Positions 37,049 to 44,786 of a stretch of DNA of 64,000 nt are shown one piece after another. This DNA comes from Rhizorhabdus histidinilytica (GTDB lineage: Bacteria; Pseudomonadota; Alphaproteobacteria; Sphingomonadales; Sphingomonadaceae): NCBI RefSeq assembly GCF_900167915.1, contig NZ_FUYM01000004.1, positions 62,001 through 126,000 of the forward strand, given 5' to 3'. The position numbers were made by a program, and so were the translations under genes. The notes beneath the pieces were generated by a model. That model saw only the letters and a program-made list of their open reading frames with translations, did no database searches and was not told the DNA's origin. Position 1 is the stretch's first letter. Each line of letters starts with the position of its first letter.

Positions 37049-37476
37049 CGCAGGCCGGCCTGCAGATCGATGAGCGGCGTGAAGCGAGCGAGTTGCTCAT
37101 CCTGTCCGCCGATCAGCACGACGTCGCCGTCGACCAGCCAGGCATGCGCGGCGATCCGCCCGTCCTCACGCTGGCGGACGCCGATCCGGACGCGGGTCGG
37201 ATGACCGGCACGAGCGCGGAGATAATGGAGGGCGAGCGCCTGGGTGAGGCAGGTCGCCCCCGGCACGATCCGCGAGCAATGCTTCACGCACCATATGTGG
37301 AGATGCGCGTGCGTGCCGGACGGGCGCGCGGGCGCCGCCTTCGCGATATGATCGAGCACGGTGCGGTAACCAAACAGGGCGAGACCGATGCGGATGGCGG
37401 CCACGACCGCGAGGCATTGCGCGAGCAGGCGCCCATGCCGCCACGCGAGTGCGGCGCGCCTACGCAGCCGGAGCAT
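37045..37476 (-). CDS. Lasso leader peptidase (B2), transglutaminase-like
   Basis: A 143-residue protein from the ATG at 37476 (MLRLRRRAALAWRHG). The transglutaminase-like core has Cys76 in PGATCLTQAL and His111 in IAAHAWLVDGDV with Asp nearby, the catalytic triad of lasso B2 proteases, which cut off the leader. The N-terminal helix resembles other B2 proteins. The start overlaps the B1 gene by 17 bases; another ATG is 15 bases earlier. Longer in-frame starts run through B1 out of phase and are not credible. Confidence 0.85.
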   Translation of the reverse strand: MLRLRRRAALAWRHGRLLAQCLAVVAAIRIGLALFGYRTVLDHIAKAAPARPSGTHAHLHIWCVKHCSRIVPGATCLTQALALHYLRARAGHPTRVRIGVRQREDGRIAAHAWLVDGDVVLIGGQDEQLARFTPLIDLQAGLR

Positions 37477-37771
37477 GCCCGGTCCAGGCATCGACCCCGA
37501 TCTCGACCAGGCCGGCCGCGCGCATCGCCTCCAGCAGGGTATCGAGGTCGCGCGTGCAGCGATCGGGATCGACATCGAAGGTCTCGAGAACCGACCGGCG
37601 CAACGCGCCGACCTCGGCATGGTCGCCGAGCCGGCTCCAGACATGGGCGCTCACCCGGTTAAGCTTGAAATAGCGCCGCGTCCGCAGATTGAGCAGGACG
37701 GCACCACCATCGAGATCGCAATGAACCACGTCGCCACCGGGCGTGACGAGCGAAGACGGATTGATCGGCAT
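37460..37771 (-). CDS. Lasso RRE protein (B1), PqqD-like
   Basis: A 103-residue PqqD-fold protein: VVHCDLDGGAVLLNLRTRRYFKLNRVSAHVWSRLGDHAEVGALRRSVLETFDVDPDRCTRDLDTLLEAMRAAGLV has the three-strand wing and the helices of a RiPP recognition element. It binds the leader (YxxP-x-L motif) and hands it to B2. The gene lies 90 bases after the precursor gene and overlaps B2. Confidence 0.87.
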   Translation of the reverse strand: MPINPSSLVTPGGDVVHCDLDGGAVLLNLRTRRYFKLNRVSAHVWSRLGDHAEVGALRRSVLETFDVDPDRCTRDLDTLLEAMRAAGLVEIGVDAWTGHAPAA

Positions 37772-37861
37772 CTGTTCCCCGACAGGATCTTCAAGGACGG
37801 GAGACGGACGAAGATGGCCAACTGCGGTGTCCCGCAGCTGGCCAGTTCGTCGCGTCTCCGA

Positions 37862-38002
37862 TCAGGAAAAGGTCAGGTCGGAAACCGGGGTTCCTGCGGA
37901 GAAGCTGGCGTCGAGGACCGAACCGTTCGCTCCGCCTTCGGTGATCTCCTCGAACAGGCCCGCATCGATCAGTTCGGGTGTCTCATATTCGGCTTTGGGC
38001 AT
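37862..38002 (-). CDS. Lasso peptide precursor (A)
   Basis: A 46-residue peptide with a strong GGGAGG site 6 bases before the ATG at 38002; a longer in-frame version from 38098 runs through the leader region and is rejected. Leader residues 1-22 contain Y6-E-T-P9-E-L11 and G15, the known B1 recognition pattern, and Thr21 at -2 before the cut after Glu22. The core begins GGANGSVLD, allowing a Gly1-Asp9 nine-residue ring, and continues ASFSAGTPVSDLTFS. Its last residue is Ser, the expected kinase target. The core is 24 residues. I know of no described lasso peptide with this core. Confidence 0.82.
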   Translation of the reverse strand: MPKAEYETPELIDAGLFEEITEGGANGSVLDASFSAGTPVSDLTFS

Positions 38003-38619
38003 TACAACCTCCCATGAACGCAAAAAGACCGGCCATGTGAGCCAGCCGCCCCATAGCCGGTCGACCGAAAGACTGTTCCCCGCATCGAAATCTGTCAATA
38101 ACGCAGCAAAGTTTACTTAAGCACTTTCACGGTTCATCGACCATTCATCATAGTCCGAACCAAACACAATCATCCTTTTTTACAGATAATCTTCATTATA
38201 TTTTACAAAGATTTTGCGATCTTCATTAAAGATAAGCTTGAAGATTTTAACGACATATCGTCACGATGTCAGATTTGATCGAGAAATTACATGGATTTTA
38301 ACTTTGGTTAATTGATCCTCTTGAACAGATCGACTTTCCCCGGCCGACCAGCCTATCATTTGGTCATCGCCGCTGGCGGATCATCTTCCTCCGTAAAATC
38401 CCCTATCCGCCATTACTCGCCGGCACCGGTTCGCCGAGGAGCGGGCAGCACCACCGCCCATTGCGGACGCGGTACGATGGGCCGTGGGGATCGCGAGGCC
38501 GTTCCGCACCCGTTGGCACCCATTTCCGGCAGTGCCCTGCCCTTGGTGCCCGCGAGGATGCTGCGTCGCAGCTTCGCGGCAGGCGGGCTGGCGCGAATCG
38601 AGGACCGGGAAACCCGGCC
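38003..38619. promoter_or_regulatory. AT-rich control region of the lasso operon
   Basis: A 617-base gap upstream of the precursor gene; about 38100-38330 is strongly AT-rich in an otherwise GC-rich locus. A TTGACA (minus strand, 38099-38094) could be a -35 element. Further up, the sequence ATCTTCATTA occurs at 38189-38198 and 38219-38228, with an inverted TTGAAGAT at 38238-38245, a possible regulator site. The remaining part (38330-38619) is GC-rich; frames there show no ribosome site or recognisable domain. Confidence 0.45.
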
Positions 38620-39627
38620 TCAGACCATCAGGGAGCGGAGCTTGCGGACGAATGCGGTACCGATCGGCGTACTGCGGAGCGCCCGCAGCACCGCCTGCCG
38701 CATGCCATGCCCCATCGTGTCGGGCAGCGACTTTTCCCGCCGGAAGCGTTCGCGCGCGGCATCGACCTGATGCTGCGGCCAGACGATCCGTTGCGTCTCG
38801 ATGCTCAGCACGGGGCGGCCGCTGAGATCGGCGATCTCGACCGCCTGGCGATCCTCGCTTTCGACGAACAGACAGGCATTGGTCTTGCGATAGACCCGCG
38901 CCTTGTGAACCGCATGCATCTTCAGCCGTCGCCGTTCCTCGGCCGAGGGCAGGTCGAGCATCCACAGCCGCTCATAGTCGACGCCGTGCGCGCGCAGCCA
39001 TTGCTCGGTCTGGGCACGATATTTCTCCAGCCGGCTCGTCACCAGATGCTTGATCGGGACTCCTGGCAGATGAAGCGGCCTCGCGTTGACCAGAAAGCGA
39101 CCATAGCGTTCGCCGTCGTCATTCTCGTCCTCGGCAGGATCGTGGCAGAGCACCCCGTCGATATCGAAGCAGGCGTCGCCCAGCCGCCGATGCCGCATCA
39201 GGTTCCACTGGAAGATGCGCGGGTGGCCGACGATCTCCAGCCAGACGTCGATCTCAGGATGGTCCTCGCGCGCCGCATAGACCGCGCAATAGGTGATGTC
39301 GGCGCCGGGCCGCGCCGCCGCCAGCCGGTTCCGCACCTCGACCATCGACTCTCCCGACAGGATGCTGTCGTCGACGACGAGCACCCGTGCCGGCGCCGCC
39401 GATCCGTCGACCCGCATCGTCGGCCGGACGGTCCGGCCGACATAGGGGTCGAGCCCGGCGACGAAGCTCTCCAGATCGAGGAAGGGCAGGTTGAGATGGG
39501 TAGCGAGCATATTTGCCGCGAGCATGCCGCTGCGCGGTACCCCGACGATCAGATCGATGTCCGCCGGCAAGCGATAGCTGTTCCGCGCAATGGTGGCGGC
39601 AAGGTCGGCAAAAGAGCGATATTCCAT
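38620..39627 (-). CDS. Phosphoribosyltransferase-HAD-like fusion protein
   Basis: A 335-residue protein. The N-terminal type I phosphoribosyltransferase domain has the PRPP loop VLVVDDSILSGES and IVGVPRSGMLAAN. The C-terminal half is HAD-like: DACFDIDGVLCHDP (motif I), LVTSRLEKYRAQTEQWLR (motif II). I take the ATG at 39627 (MEYRSFADL), with GGAGT upstream; a longer in-frame version is not supported. Such fusions occur in sphingomonad and rhizobial polysaccharide loci. The substrate is unknown; a phosphorylated sugar or base is likely. Confidence 0.7.
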   Translation of the reverse strand: MEYRSFADLAATIARNSYRLPADIDLIVGVPRSGMLAANMLATHLNLPFLDLESFVAGLDPYVGRTVRPTMRVDGSAAPARVLVVDDSILSGESMVEVRNRLAAARPGADITYCAVYAAREDHPEIDVWLEIVGHPRIFQWNLMRHRRLGDACFDIDGVLCHDPAEDENDDGERYGRFLVNARPLHLPGVPIKHLVTSRLEKYRAQTEQWLRAHGVDYERLWMLDLPSAEERRRLKMHAVHKARVYRKTNACLFVESEDRQAVEIADLSGRPVLSIETQRIVWPQHQVDAARERFRREKSLPDTMGHGMRQAVLRALRSTPIGTAFVRKLRSLMV

Positions 39628-39825
39628 CGCCGGGACACTCCATATCCCCTGTCCATGACCCCGCAGCGCACCCCTACGCCGCACCCAATAGGCTGAAGCT
39701 ATTGGATTATTCCCCCTGTGTAATTGGCCATGCTGCAAAGCGGTATCACCGCAGGGCGAAGCGTTGCGCCGCGCGGGACAGCATCGGTTTGTGCGGTGCG
39801 GAAAGCATCGGCGCCCCGCCGCTGA

Positions 39826-40944
39826 TCAGCGCTCAGGCTTCCCCATCCCCAGACGGGCCGCGACGAGCTCGGCGATGGCGAGCGAGGCAGTGAGACCGGG
39901 GGACTCGATCCCGAACAGGTTGACCAGACCCGGCAGGCCATGTCGCTCGGGGCCGTCGATCCGGAAGTCCGCGACGGGATCGTCGGGACCGCCGATCTTG
40001 GGCCGGATGCCGGCATAGCCCGGCCGGAGCTTGTCCGGGTCGATTCCAGACCAGATCAGCCGCGCCGCCGCCAGGAACCGCGCTCCGCGCGCCGGATCGA
40101 CGCCATAGTCGATCGCGTCGATCCATTCGACGTCGGGGCCGAACCGCGCCATCCCTGCCATGTCGAGCGTCAGATGGGTGCCCAGCCCGCCAGGCACCGG
40201 CACCGGATAGACCAGATGGCGGAACGGCACCTTCCCGGCATAGGTGAAATAGACGCCGCGTGCATAACGGATGTCGGGGATATGCTCGGCCGCCAGCCCC
40301 TCGGTCGCGCGGGCGAGCCGGTGCGCGGCAAGCCCGCCGGCATTGACGACGTTTCGCGCGACCAGCGTGGGCTCCGCCTCGCCATCGATGTGGAGGCCCC
40401 AGCCGTCGCTCCGCCGCGTCAGCCGGGTCGCCTTCGACCGCGCCGCGAAGATCGCGCCGTGCGCGGAAGCCTCGCCGAGCAGCGCGGTCATCAATCCGTG
40501 GGAGTCGACGATCCCGGTCGATGGCGAGAGCAGAGCCTCATGGCAGTGCAGCTCGGGCTCCAGCGCCGCGGCCTCGCGCGCGCCCAGCCGGCGCAGGTCG
40601 CCGACTCCCGCCGCCTCCGCCGCCGCCATGATCACGTCCAGTCGAACCGCCTGCGCGGTATCCGCGGCAAAGATGATCTTGCCGGTCCGCCGGTGCGGAA
40701 TCCCCCGATCCGAGCAATAACGATAGAGCAGCTCGCGTCCCCGCGTACACAGCCCGGCCTTCAACGAGCCTGCCGGATAGTAGATTCCAGCGTGGATAAC
40801 TTCACTATTCCGTGCACTTGTCCACGTGCCGAACGCTTCCTCTCCGTCAATAATGATCGTTTCATGACCGGAAATAGAAAGTTTCCGGCCAACAGATAGC
40901 CCTATAACGCCAGCACCAACGACAAGCGCGTCAATAATCCTCAT
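39826..40944 (-). CDS. FAD-dependent oxidoreductase (LhgO/DAO-like)
   Basis: A 372-residue flavoprotein. The N-terminal Rossmann motif ALVVGAGVIGLSVGRKLSISGHETIIIDGE binds FAD; ARNSEVIHAGIYYP and the C-terminal RPKIGGPDD and GIESPGLTASLAIAELVA match L-2-hydroxyglutarate oxidase-like enzymes. Because of its setting next to glycosyltransferases it may act on another hydroxy acid. It is divergent from the GT2 gene at 41075. Confidence 0.85.
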   Translation of the reverse strand: MRIIDALVVGAGVIGLSVGRKLSISGHETIIIDGEEAFGTWTSARNSEVIHAGIYYPAGSLKAGLCTRGRELLYRYCSDRGIPHRRTGKIIFAADTAQAVRLDVIMAAAEAAGVGDLRRLGAREAAALEPELHCHEALLSPSTGIVDSHGLMTALLGEASAHGAIFAARSKATRLTRRSDGWGLHIDGEAEPTLVARNVVNAGGLAAHRLARATEGLAAEHIPDIRYARGVYFTYAGKVPFRHLVYPVPVPGGLGTHLTLDMAGMARFGPDVEWIDAIDYGVDPARGARFLAAARLIWSGIDPDKLRPGYAGIRPKIGGPDDPVADFRIDGPERHGLPGLVNLFGIESPGLTASLAIAELVAARLGMGKPER

Positions 40945-41074
40945 ATGTGACTTCCATCACAATCTATTCATGTACTGCTACATTACTGAAACACTTTGTT
41001 AAGATGCTTTGCCTCCCCGGCCACTCTGTGCTAGGGGATTTTACGGGGATTGTATGCGTAACACAGGAGGCGCT

Positions 41075-42052
41075 ATGCGCACCGTTTCCGCTGTGGTTCT
41101 GACCTACAACCGGAAAGACTTGGTCGAGGAATGCCTGAAGGCGATCCAGGCCCAGACCGTCCCGGTCGAACGGATCATCGTCATCGACAACGGCAGCAGC
41201 GACGGCACCGCCGAGATGCTGGCCCGCAACTGGGCGGAGCGGATCGAACTCCATATCCTGCCGAAGAATATAGGCGCAGCAGGCGGCTTCAACACCGGCA
41301 TCCGGATGGCCTATCGAGCCCAGGCCGATGGGATCTGGGTGATGGACGACGACGTCATCCCGGATTCCGACGCCCTGGAAAAGCTGCTCGACGCCGACCG
41401 GCTGCTGCGCGCGCGGGAGATCGACCCGCCCTTCGTGGTGTCGACGGCACGAACGCCGGGCGGGATCGTCACCAACGTCCCCGACATCGACCTGAGCCGC
41501 AACAGCCTGTCCTACCAGAACTGGCCCGAGCTGCTCGAACATTGCCTGGTGCCGGTGCGGCGCGCGACCTTCGTATCGATCCTGATGCCGCGTGCGACGC
41601 TCGACCAGTTCGGCCTGCCGATCGCGTCGATGTTCATATGGGGCGAGGATACCGAATATACGACGCGGATCACCCGCGAACGGCCCGGCTACCTGGTCGG
41701 CGACAGCAAGGCCGTCCACGTCCGCCAGCTCGACGGAAAGCTCGACATCCGTACCGAGGTCAACCCGACGCGGATCGGCTATCATTATTACTTCCTGCGC
41801 AACCAGGCCTATAACGTCCGCCGTTACCAGTCGAAGGGCGCCTTCATCCGCCATGTGGCTCGACAGGGCAAGCTGGCGCTCCAGCTCCTCCTCTCGGGCC
41901 GGTTCGAAAAGGCGCGGATCGTCGCGGCCGGTACGCTGTCGGGCATGCTGTTCCGCCCGGTGATCGAGTCGGCCGATGCGCCGGTCGACATGTCGGGATG
42001 GCAATCCTTCATGATTGTCGCCGACAAGCTGCTGCAGCAGACCGCGGCCTGA
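41075..42052 (+). CDS. Family 2 glycosyltransferase
   Basis: A 325-residue GT-A enzyme. VSAVVLTYNRKDLVEECLKAIQAQ, IIVIDNGSSDGT and the DxD-type WVMDDDVIPD are typical; the later WGEDTEYTTRI is the acceptor-site ED motif. It resembles rhamnosyl- and galactofuranosyltransferases (GlfT-like). AGGAGG lies 5 bases before the ATG at 41075, fixing the start. It is convergent with the epimerase operon. Confidence 0.9.
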   Translation: MRTVSAVVLTYNRKDLVEECLKAIQAQTVPVERIIVIDNGSSDGTAEMLARNWAERIELHILPKNIGAAGGFNTGIRMAYRAQADGIWVMDDDVIPDSDALEKLLDADRLLRAREIDPPFVVSTARTPGGIVTNVPDIDLSRNSLSYQNWPELLEHCLVPVRRATFVSILMPRATLDQFGLPIASMFIWGEDTEYTTRITRERPGYLVGDSKAVHVRQLDGKLDIRTEVNPTRIGYHYYFLRNQAYNVRRYQSKGAFIRHVARQGKLALQLLLSGRFEKARIVAAGTLSGMLFRPVIESADAPVDMSGWQSFMIVADKLLQQTAA

Positions 42053-42090
42053 GCCGGCCGCGGCGCCCGCCCGGCGGCGAGGCGCGGCGA

Positions 42091-42639
42091 TCAGAATACC
42101 GAATCCGCCGACAGGTCGATCAACGGCCAGTTGGCGTCCTTGTCGGATATCGTCGTGACGGGCAGCGGCCAGCTTATCGCGAGCAGCGGGTCGCTGTAGC
42201 GCACTCCGCCCTCCGCCTCGGGCGTATAGGGCGCGGTGACCAGATAGCTGACCTCGATATCGTCGACGAGCGTCTGGAAGCTGTGCGCAAACCCGGGCGG
42301 TACGTAGAGCTGACGCCGGTTGTCGGCCGACAGCTCGAACCCCTCATGCTTCAGATAGGTCGGCGATCCGCTACGCATGTCGACGATCACGTCGAGGATC
42401 CGGCCGCGCACGCAACGGACCAGCTTCGCCTCGGTATGGGGCGGTCGCTGATAGTGCATGCCGCGGATCGTGCCCGCCTGCGCCGACACCGACATGTTCT
42501 GCTGGACGAAGTCGGTCAGCAGGCCATGCGCCTCGAATTCCTGGCGGCAGAAGGTGCGCGCGAACATGCCCCGCTCGTCGCCGCGCGGTTCGACGTCGAT
42601 CAGCCAGGCGTCCTTCAGCGTCGTTTCGTGGAAGATCAT
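42091..42639 (-). CDS. RmlC-like sugar-nucleotide 3,5-epimerase
   Basis: A 182-residue cupin. DERGMFARTFCRQEFEAHGLLTDFVQQNMSVSAQAGTIRGMHYQRPP, KLVRCVRGRILDVIVDMRSGSPTY and LYVPPGFAHSFQTL contain the catalytic His of RmlC (GMHYQ) and the Asp/Tyr pair. Because the neighbouring operon makes CDP-activated sugar, the substrate is probably a CDP-4-keto sugar, not dTDP. It is 10 bases after the SAF-domain gene. ATG at 42639 with GAGGGAG upstream. Confidence 0.85.
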   Translation of the reverse strand: MIFHETTLKDAWLIDVEPRGDERGMFARTFCRQEFEAHGLLTDFVQQNMSVSAQAGTIRGMHYQRPPHTEAKLVRCVRGRILDVIVDMRSGSPTYLKHEGFELSADNRRQLYVPPGFAHSFQTLVDDIEVSYLVTAPYTPEAEGGVRYSDPLLAISWPLPVTTISDKDANWPLIDLSADSVF

Positions 42640-42649
42640 GGAAGCTCCC

Positions 42650-43975
42650 TCAGGCCGCCCGCAGCTTATCGGCGAAATGCTCCTGCTGCTCGGCATAGAG
42701 CCGGTCGATCAGGCGCCCCGGAGGCACCGCGACGTCATCCCGGCCGATCGGCTGGTCCTCGGCCACCGGTCGCACCAGCGTGCAGCCGAGCGCAAGACCG
42801 AGCGGCAGCAGCCGGTCGCGCTCGATGACGTCGGCATTCTCGGCGACGCCATAGGCCTCGTAGCCGCCGAGCTCGCCGATCACCTCGCCGGGCTGGAGCA
42901 GCTTCTTGGCCATCGCGATCACGCCGACCCGCGGCGCGCCTTGCGGCGCCAGCACCGCATCATCGAACAGCGCTGCCCGCGCGATCGAGGTTGGCACCTC
43001 GAAATGGCAGAGATGATAGGGGGTGTAGAAGCAGTAATAGGGGCCCGTTCCCAGCTTGTAGAGGTTCAGGAAATGCTGCTGCCGGGGATCATCATGCGTC
43101 CCCAGCACGAACACGCCCGGCCCCGGCCGGGCGCCGACCACGTAATCGACCAGGCCCGCGGACGCGCCGTCGAGCGCATCCGCGAAGGCCGCAACGGTCT
43201 CCTCCAGCGGGACCAGGGGGGCTGTCGGATTCCCGCCGGAGAAGTCTGGCCCGATCATCCCGCGACGGGCGACGGAAAAGCCCGTGCCGTTGGCGACGAT
43301 CGCTTGTTCGTAGGAAATCTTGGTGCCGTCCGCGAAGGACGCGACCATCGCCGGCTTCTGCCCCCATTTTTCGGCAAAGGCGCGCTGCGTGGTCGGATTG
43401 CGCTTCGGGTCGTGCAGGCCCTTGATGTTGCCGCACAGCACCGGCTTCACGCCGATCCCCGCGACAAAGCGGAACAGGTTCATCTGCACGCCCGGCTGGT
43501 CGCCGTCGGAGAAGCTGTAGACCAGTCCCGCGGCATCGGCCTTGCGCTTGAGGATCGGGCCGACGGTGCCGTCGACCTCGGCGTTCATCTGGACGACGTG
43601 CTTGCCCGCGCGGATCGCGGCGACGATCACCGCGGCGGCATGCTCGATCGATCCAGTCACCTCGACGACGACGTCGATGCCGTCGGCCTCGGCCAGGCCG
43701 ATCGCGTCCTCGGTGACGGCGGGCTGACCGGCGGCGATCGCGGCCTCGACGGCAAGCCGGGAGTCGCAGCGGCGCGGCGCGATCCCGAGCGCGTCGAACG
43801 CCGCGACGGCGGGCCCGATATTGCGGTTGGCGAGCGCCGCCACCGTCATGCCCGGCGTCACCGTCATGATCTGGCGGACGATCGCGGCACCCTGGAACCC
43901 GGCGCCGACGATGCCGACGCGTATCGGCCGCCCCTCTTCCTCGCGACGCCGCAGCGCCGTGTCGACCAGGATCAT
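42650..43975 (-). CDS. SAF-domain NAD(P)-dependent oxidoreductase
   Basis: A 441-residue protein. IRVGIVGAGFQGAAIVRQI is a Rossmann NAD(P) site with similarity to homoserine dehydrogenase, and VVVEVTGSIEHAAAVIVAAIRAGKHVVQMNAEVDGTVG follows; the C-terminal LLQPGEVIGELGGYEAYG looks like a SAF domain. In sugar-nucleotide operons with a cytidylyltransferase such proteins are predicted to make branched or deoxy sugars, but I know of no proven reaction. Start MILVDTAL at 43975. Confidence 0.75.
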   Translation of the reverse strand: MILVDTALRRREEEGRPIRVGIVGAGFQGAAIVRQIMTVTPGMTVAALANRNIGPAVAAFDALGIAPRRCDSRLAVEAAIAAGQPAVTEDAIGLAEADGIDVVVEVTGSIEHAAAVIVAAIRAGKHVVQMNAEVDGTVGPILKRKADAAGLVYSFSDGDQPGVQMNLFRFVAGIGVKPVLCGNIKGLHDPKRNPTTQRAFAEKWGQKPAMVASFADGTKISYEQAIVANGTGFSVARRGMIGPDFSGGNPTAPLVPLEETVAAFADALDGASAGLVDYVVGARPGPGVFVLGTHDDPRQQHFLNLYKLGTGPYYCFYTPYHLCHFEVPTSIARAALFDDAVLAPQGAPRVGVIAMAKKLLQPGEVIGELGGYEAYGVAENADVIERDRLLPLGLALGCTLVRPVAEDQPIGRDDVAVPPGRLIDRLYAEQQEHFADKLRAA

Positions 43976-43995
43976 CGATAGTCTCCCATCGCAGC

Positions 43996-44769
43996 CTACC
44001 AGACCTTCCAGGGGGCTCCATTGGCCCACAATTCCTCGAGCAGATGCTTGTCGCGCAGCGAGTCCATGCTCTGCCAGAAGCCATCATGATGATAGCTGGC
44101 GAGCTTGCCGCGCTCGATCAGCCGCTCCATCGGCTCGGCTTCGAAGGTGGTGTGATCGCCGTCGATCAGGTCGAGCAGCTCGGGCTCGCAGACGAAGAAG
44201 CCGCCGTTGATCAGGCCGCCGTCGGCCGCCCCCTTCTCGCGGAAACCCTGCACCCTGCCCCCATCCTCGTCGATCCGGAGCGCGCCGTAGCGGCCCGGTT
44301 GCGTCACCGCGGTCAGCGTGCACCAGGCGCCCGCCGCCTCGTGCGCGGCGACCACCGCCGGAATATCGACATTGCTGACACCGTCGCCATAGGTGAGGCC
44401 GAAGCGCCCGCCCTCGAGCAGGTGGCGCGCCCGCAACAGACGCCCGCCGGTCAACGTATCGTGGCCGGTGTCGACGATGGTGACGCGCCAATCCTCCCCG
44501 ATCGCCTCGAGCCAGTCGACGTCGCCCGATTTCAGGTCGATCGTGAAATCGCTCGCGCGGCTGCGATAGTTCAGGAAATAGTCGCGGATATATTCGACCT
44601 TGTAGCCGCCGATCACCACGAAGTCCTTATAGCCGTAATGGGCATAGATCTTCATGATGTGCCACATGATCGGACGGCCGCCGATCTCGACCATCGGCTT
44701 CGGCCGGATGGTCGTCTCCTCGCTCAGGCGCGTGCCGAAGCCACCCGCCAGCAGGGCGATCTTCCTCAT
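43996..44769 (-). CDS. rfbF: Glucose-1-phosphate cytidylyltransferase
   Basis: A 257-residue enzyme making CDP-glucose. IALLAGGFGTRLSEETTIRPKPMVEIGGRPIMWHIMKIYAHYG is the nucleotide-binding loop of RfbF, with YGDGVSNVDI and the GGLINGGFFVCEPEL sugar site. GGAGG precedes the ATG at 44769. It is in an operon with an SDR (upstream), the SAF protein and the epimerase. No gene clearly matching CDP-glucose 4,6-dehydratase is present. Confidence 0.92.
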   Translation of the reverse strand: MRKIALLAGGFGTRLSEETTIRPKPMVEIGGRPIMWHIMKIYAHYGYKDFVVIGGYKVEYIRDYFLNYRSRASDFTIDLKSGDVDWLEAIGEDWRVTIVDTGHDTLTGGRLLRARHLLEGGRFGLTYGDGVSNVDIPAVVAAHEAAGAWCTLTAVTQPGRYGALRIDEDGGRVQGFREKGAADGGLINGGFFVCEPELLDLIDGDHTTFEAEPMERLIERGKLASYHHDGFWQSMDSLRDKHLLEELWANGAPWKVW

Positions 44770-44786
44770 TCCGCCATCCTCCGCGA

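Noticed and set aside
38003-38098. N-terminal extension of the lasso precursor to 78 residues
   Set aside because: The strong GGGAGG site belongs to the ATG at 38002, and the 46-residue form has normal leader length and motif placement.
38312-38770. Plus-strand frame upstream of the PRTase-HAD gene
   Set aside because: Overlaps the 3' end of that gene antisense, shows no domain and has unlikely composition.
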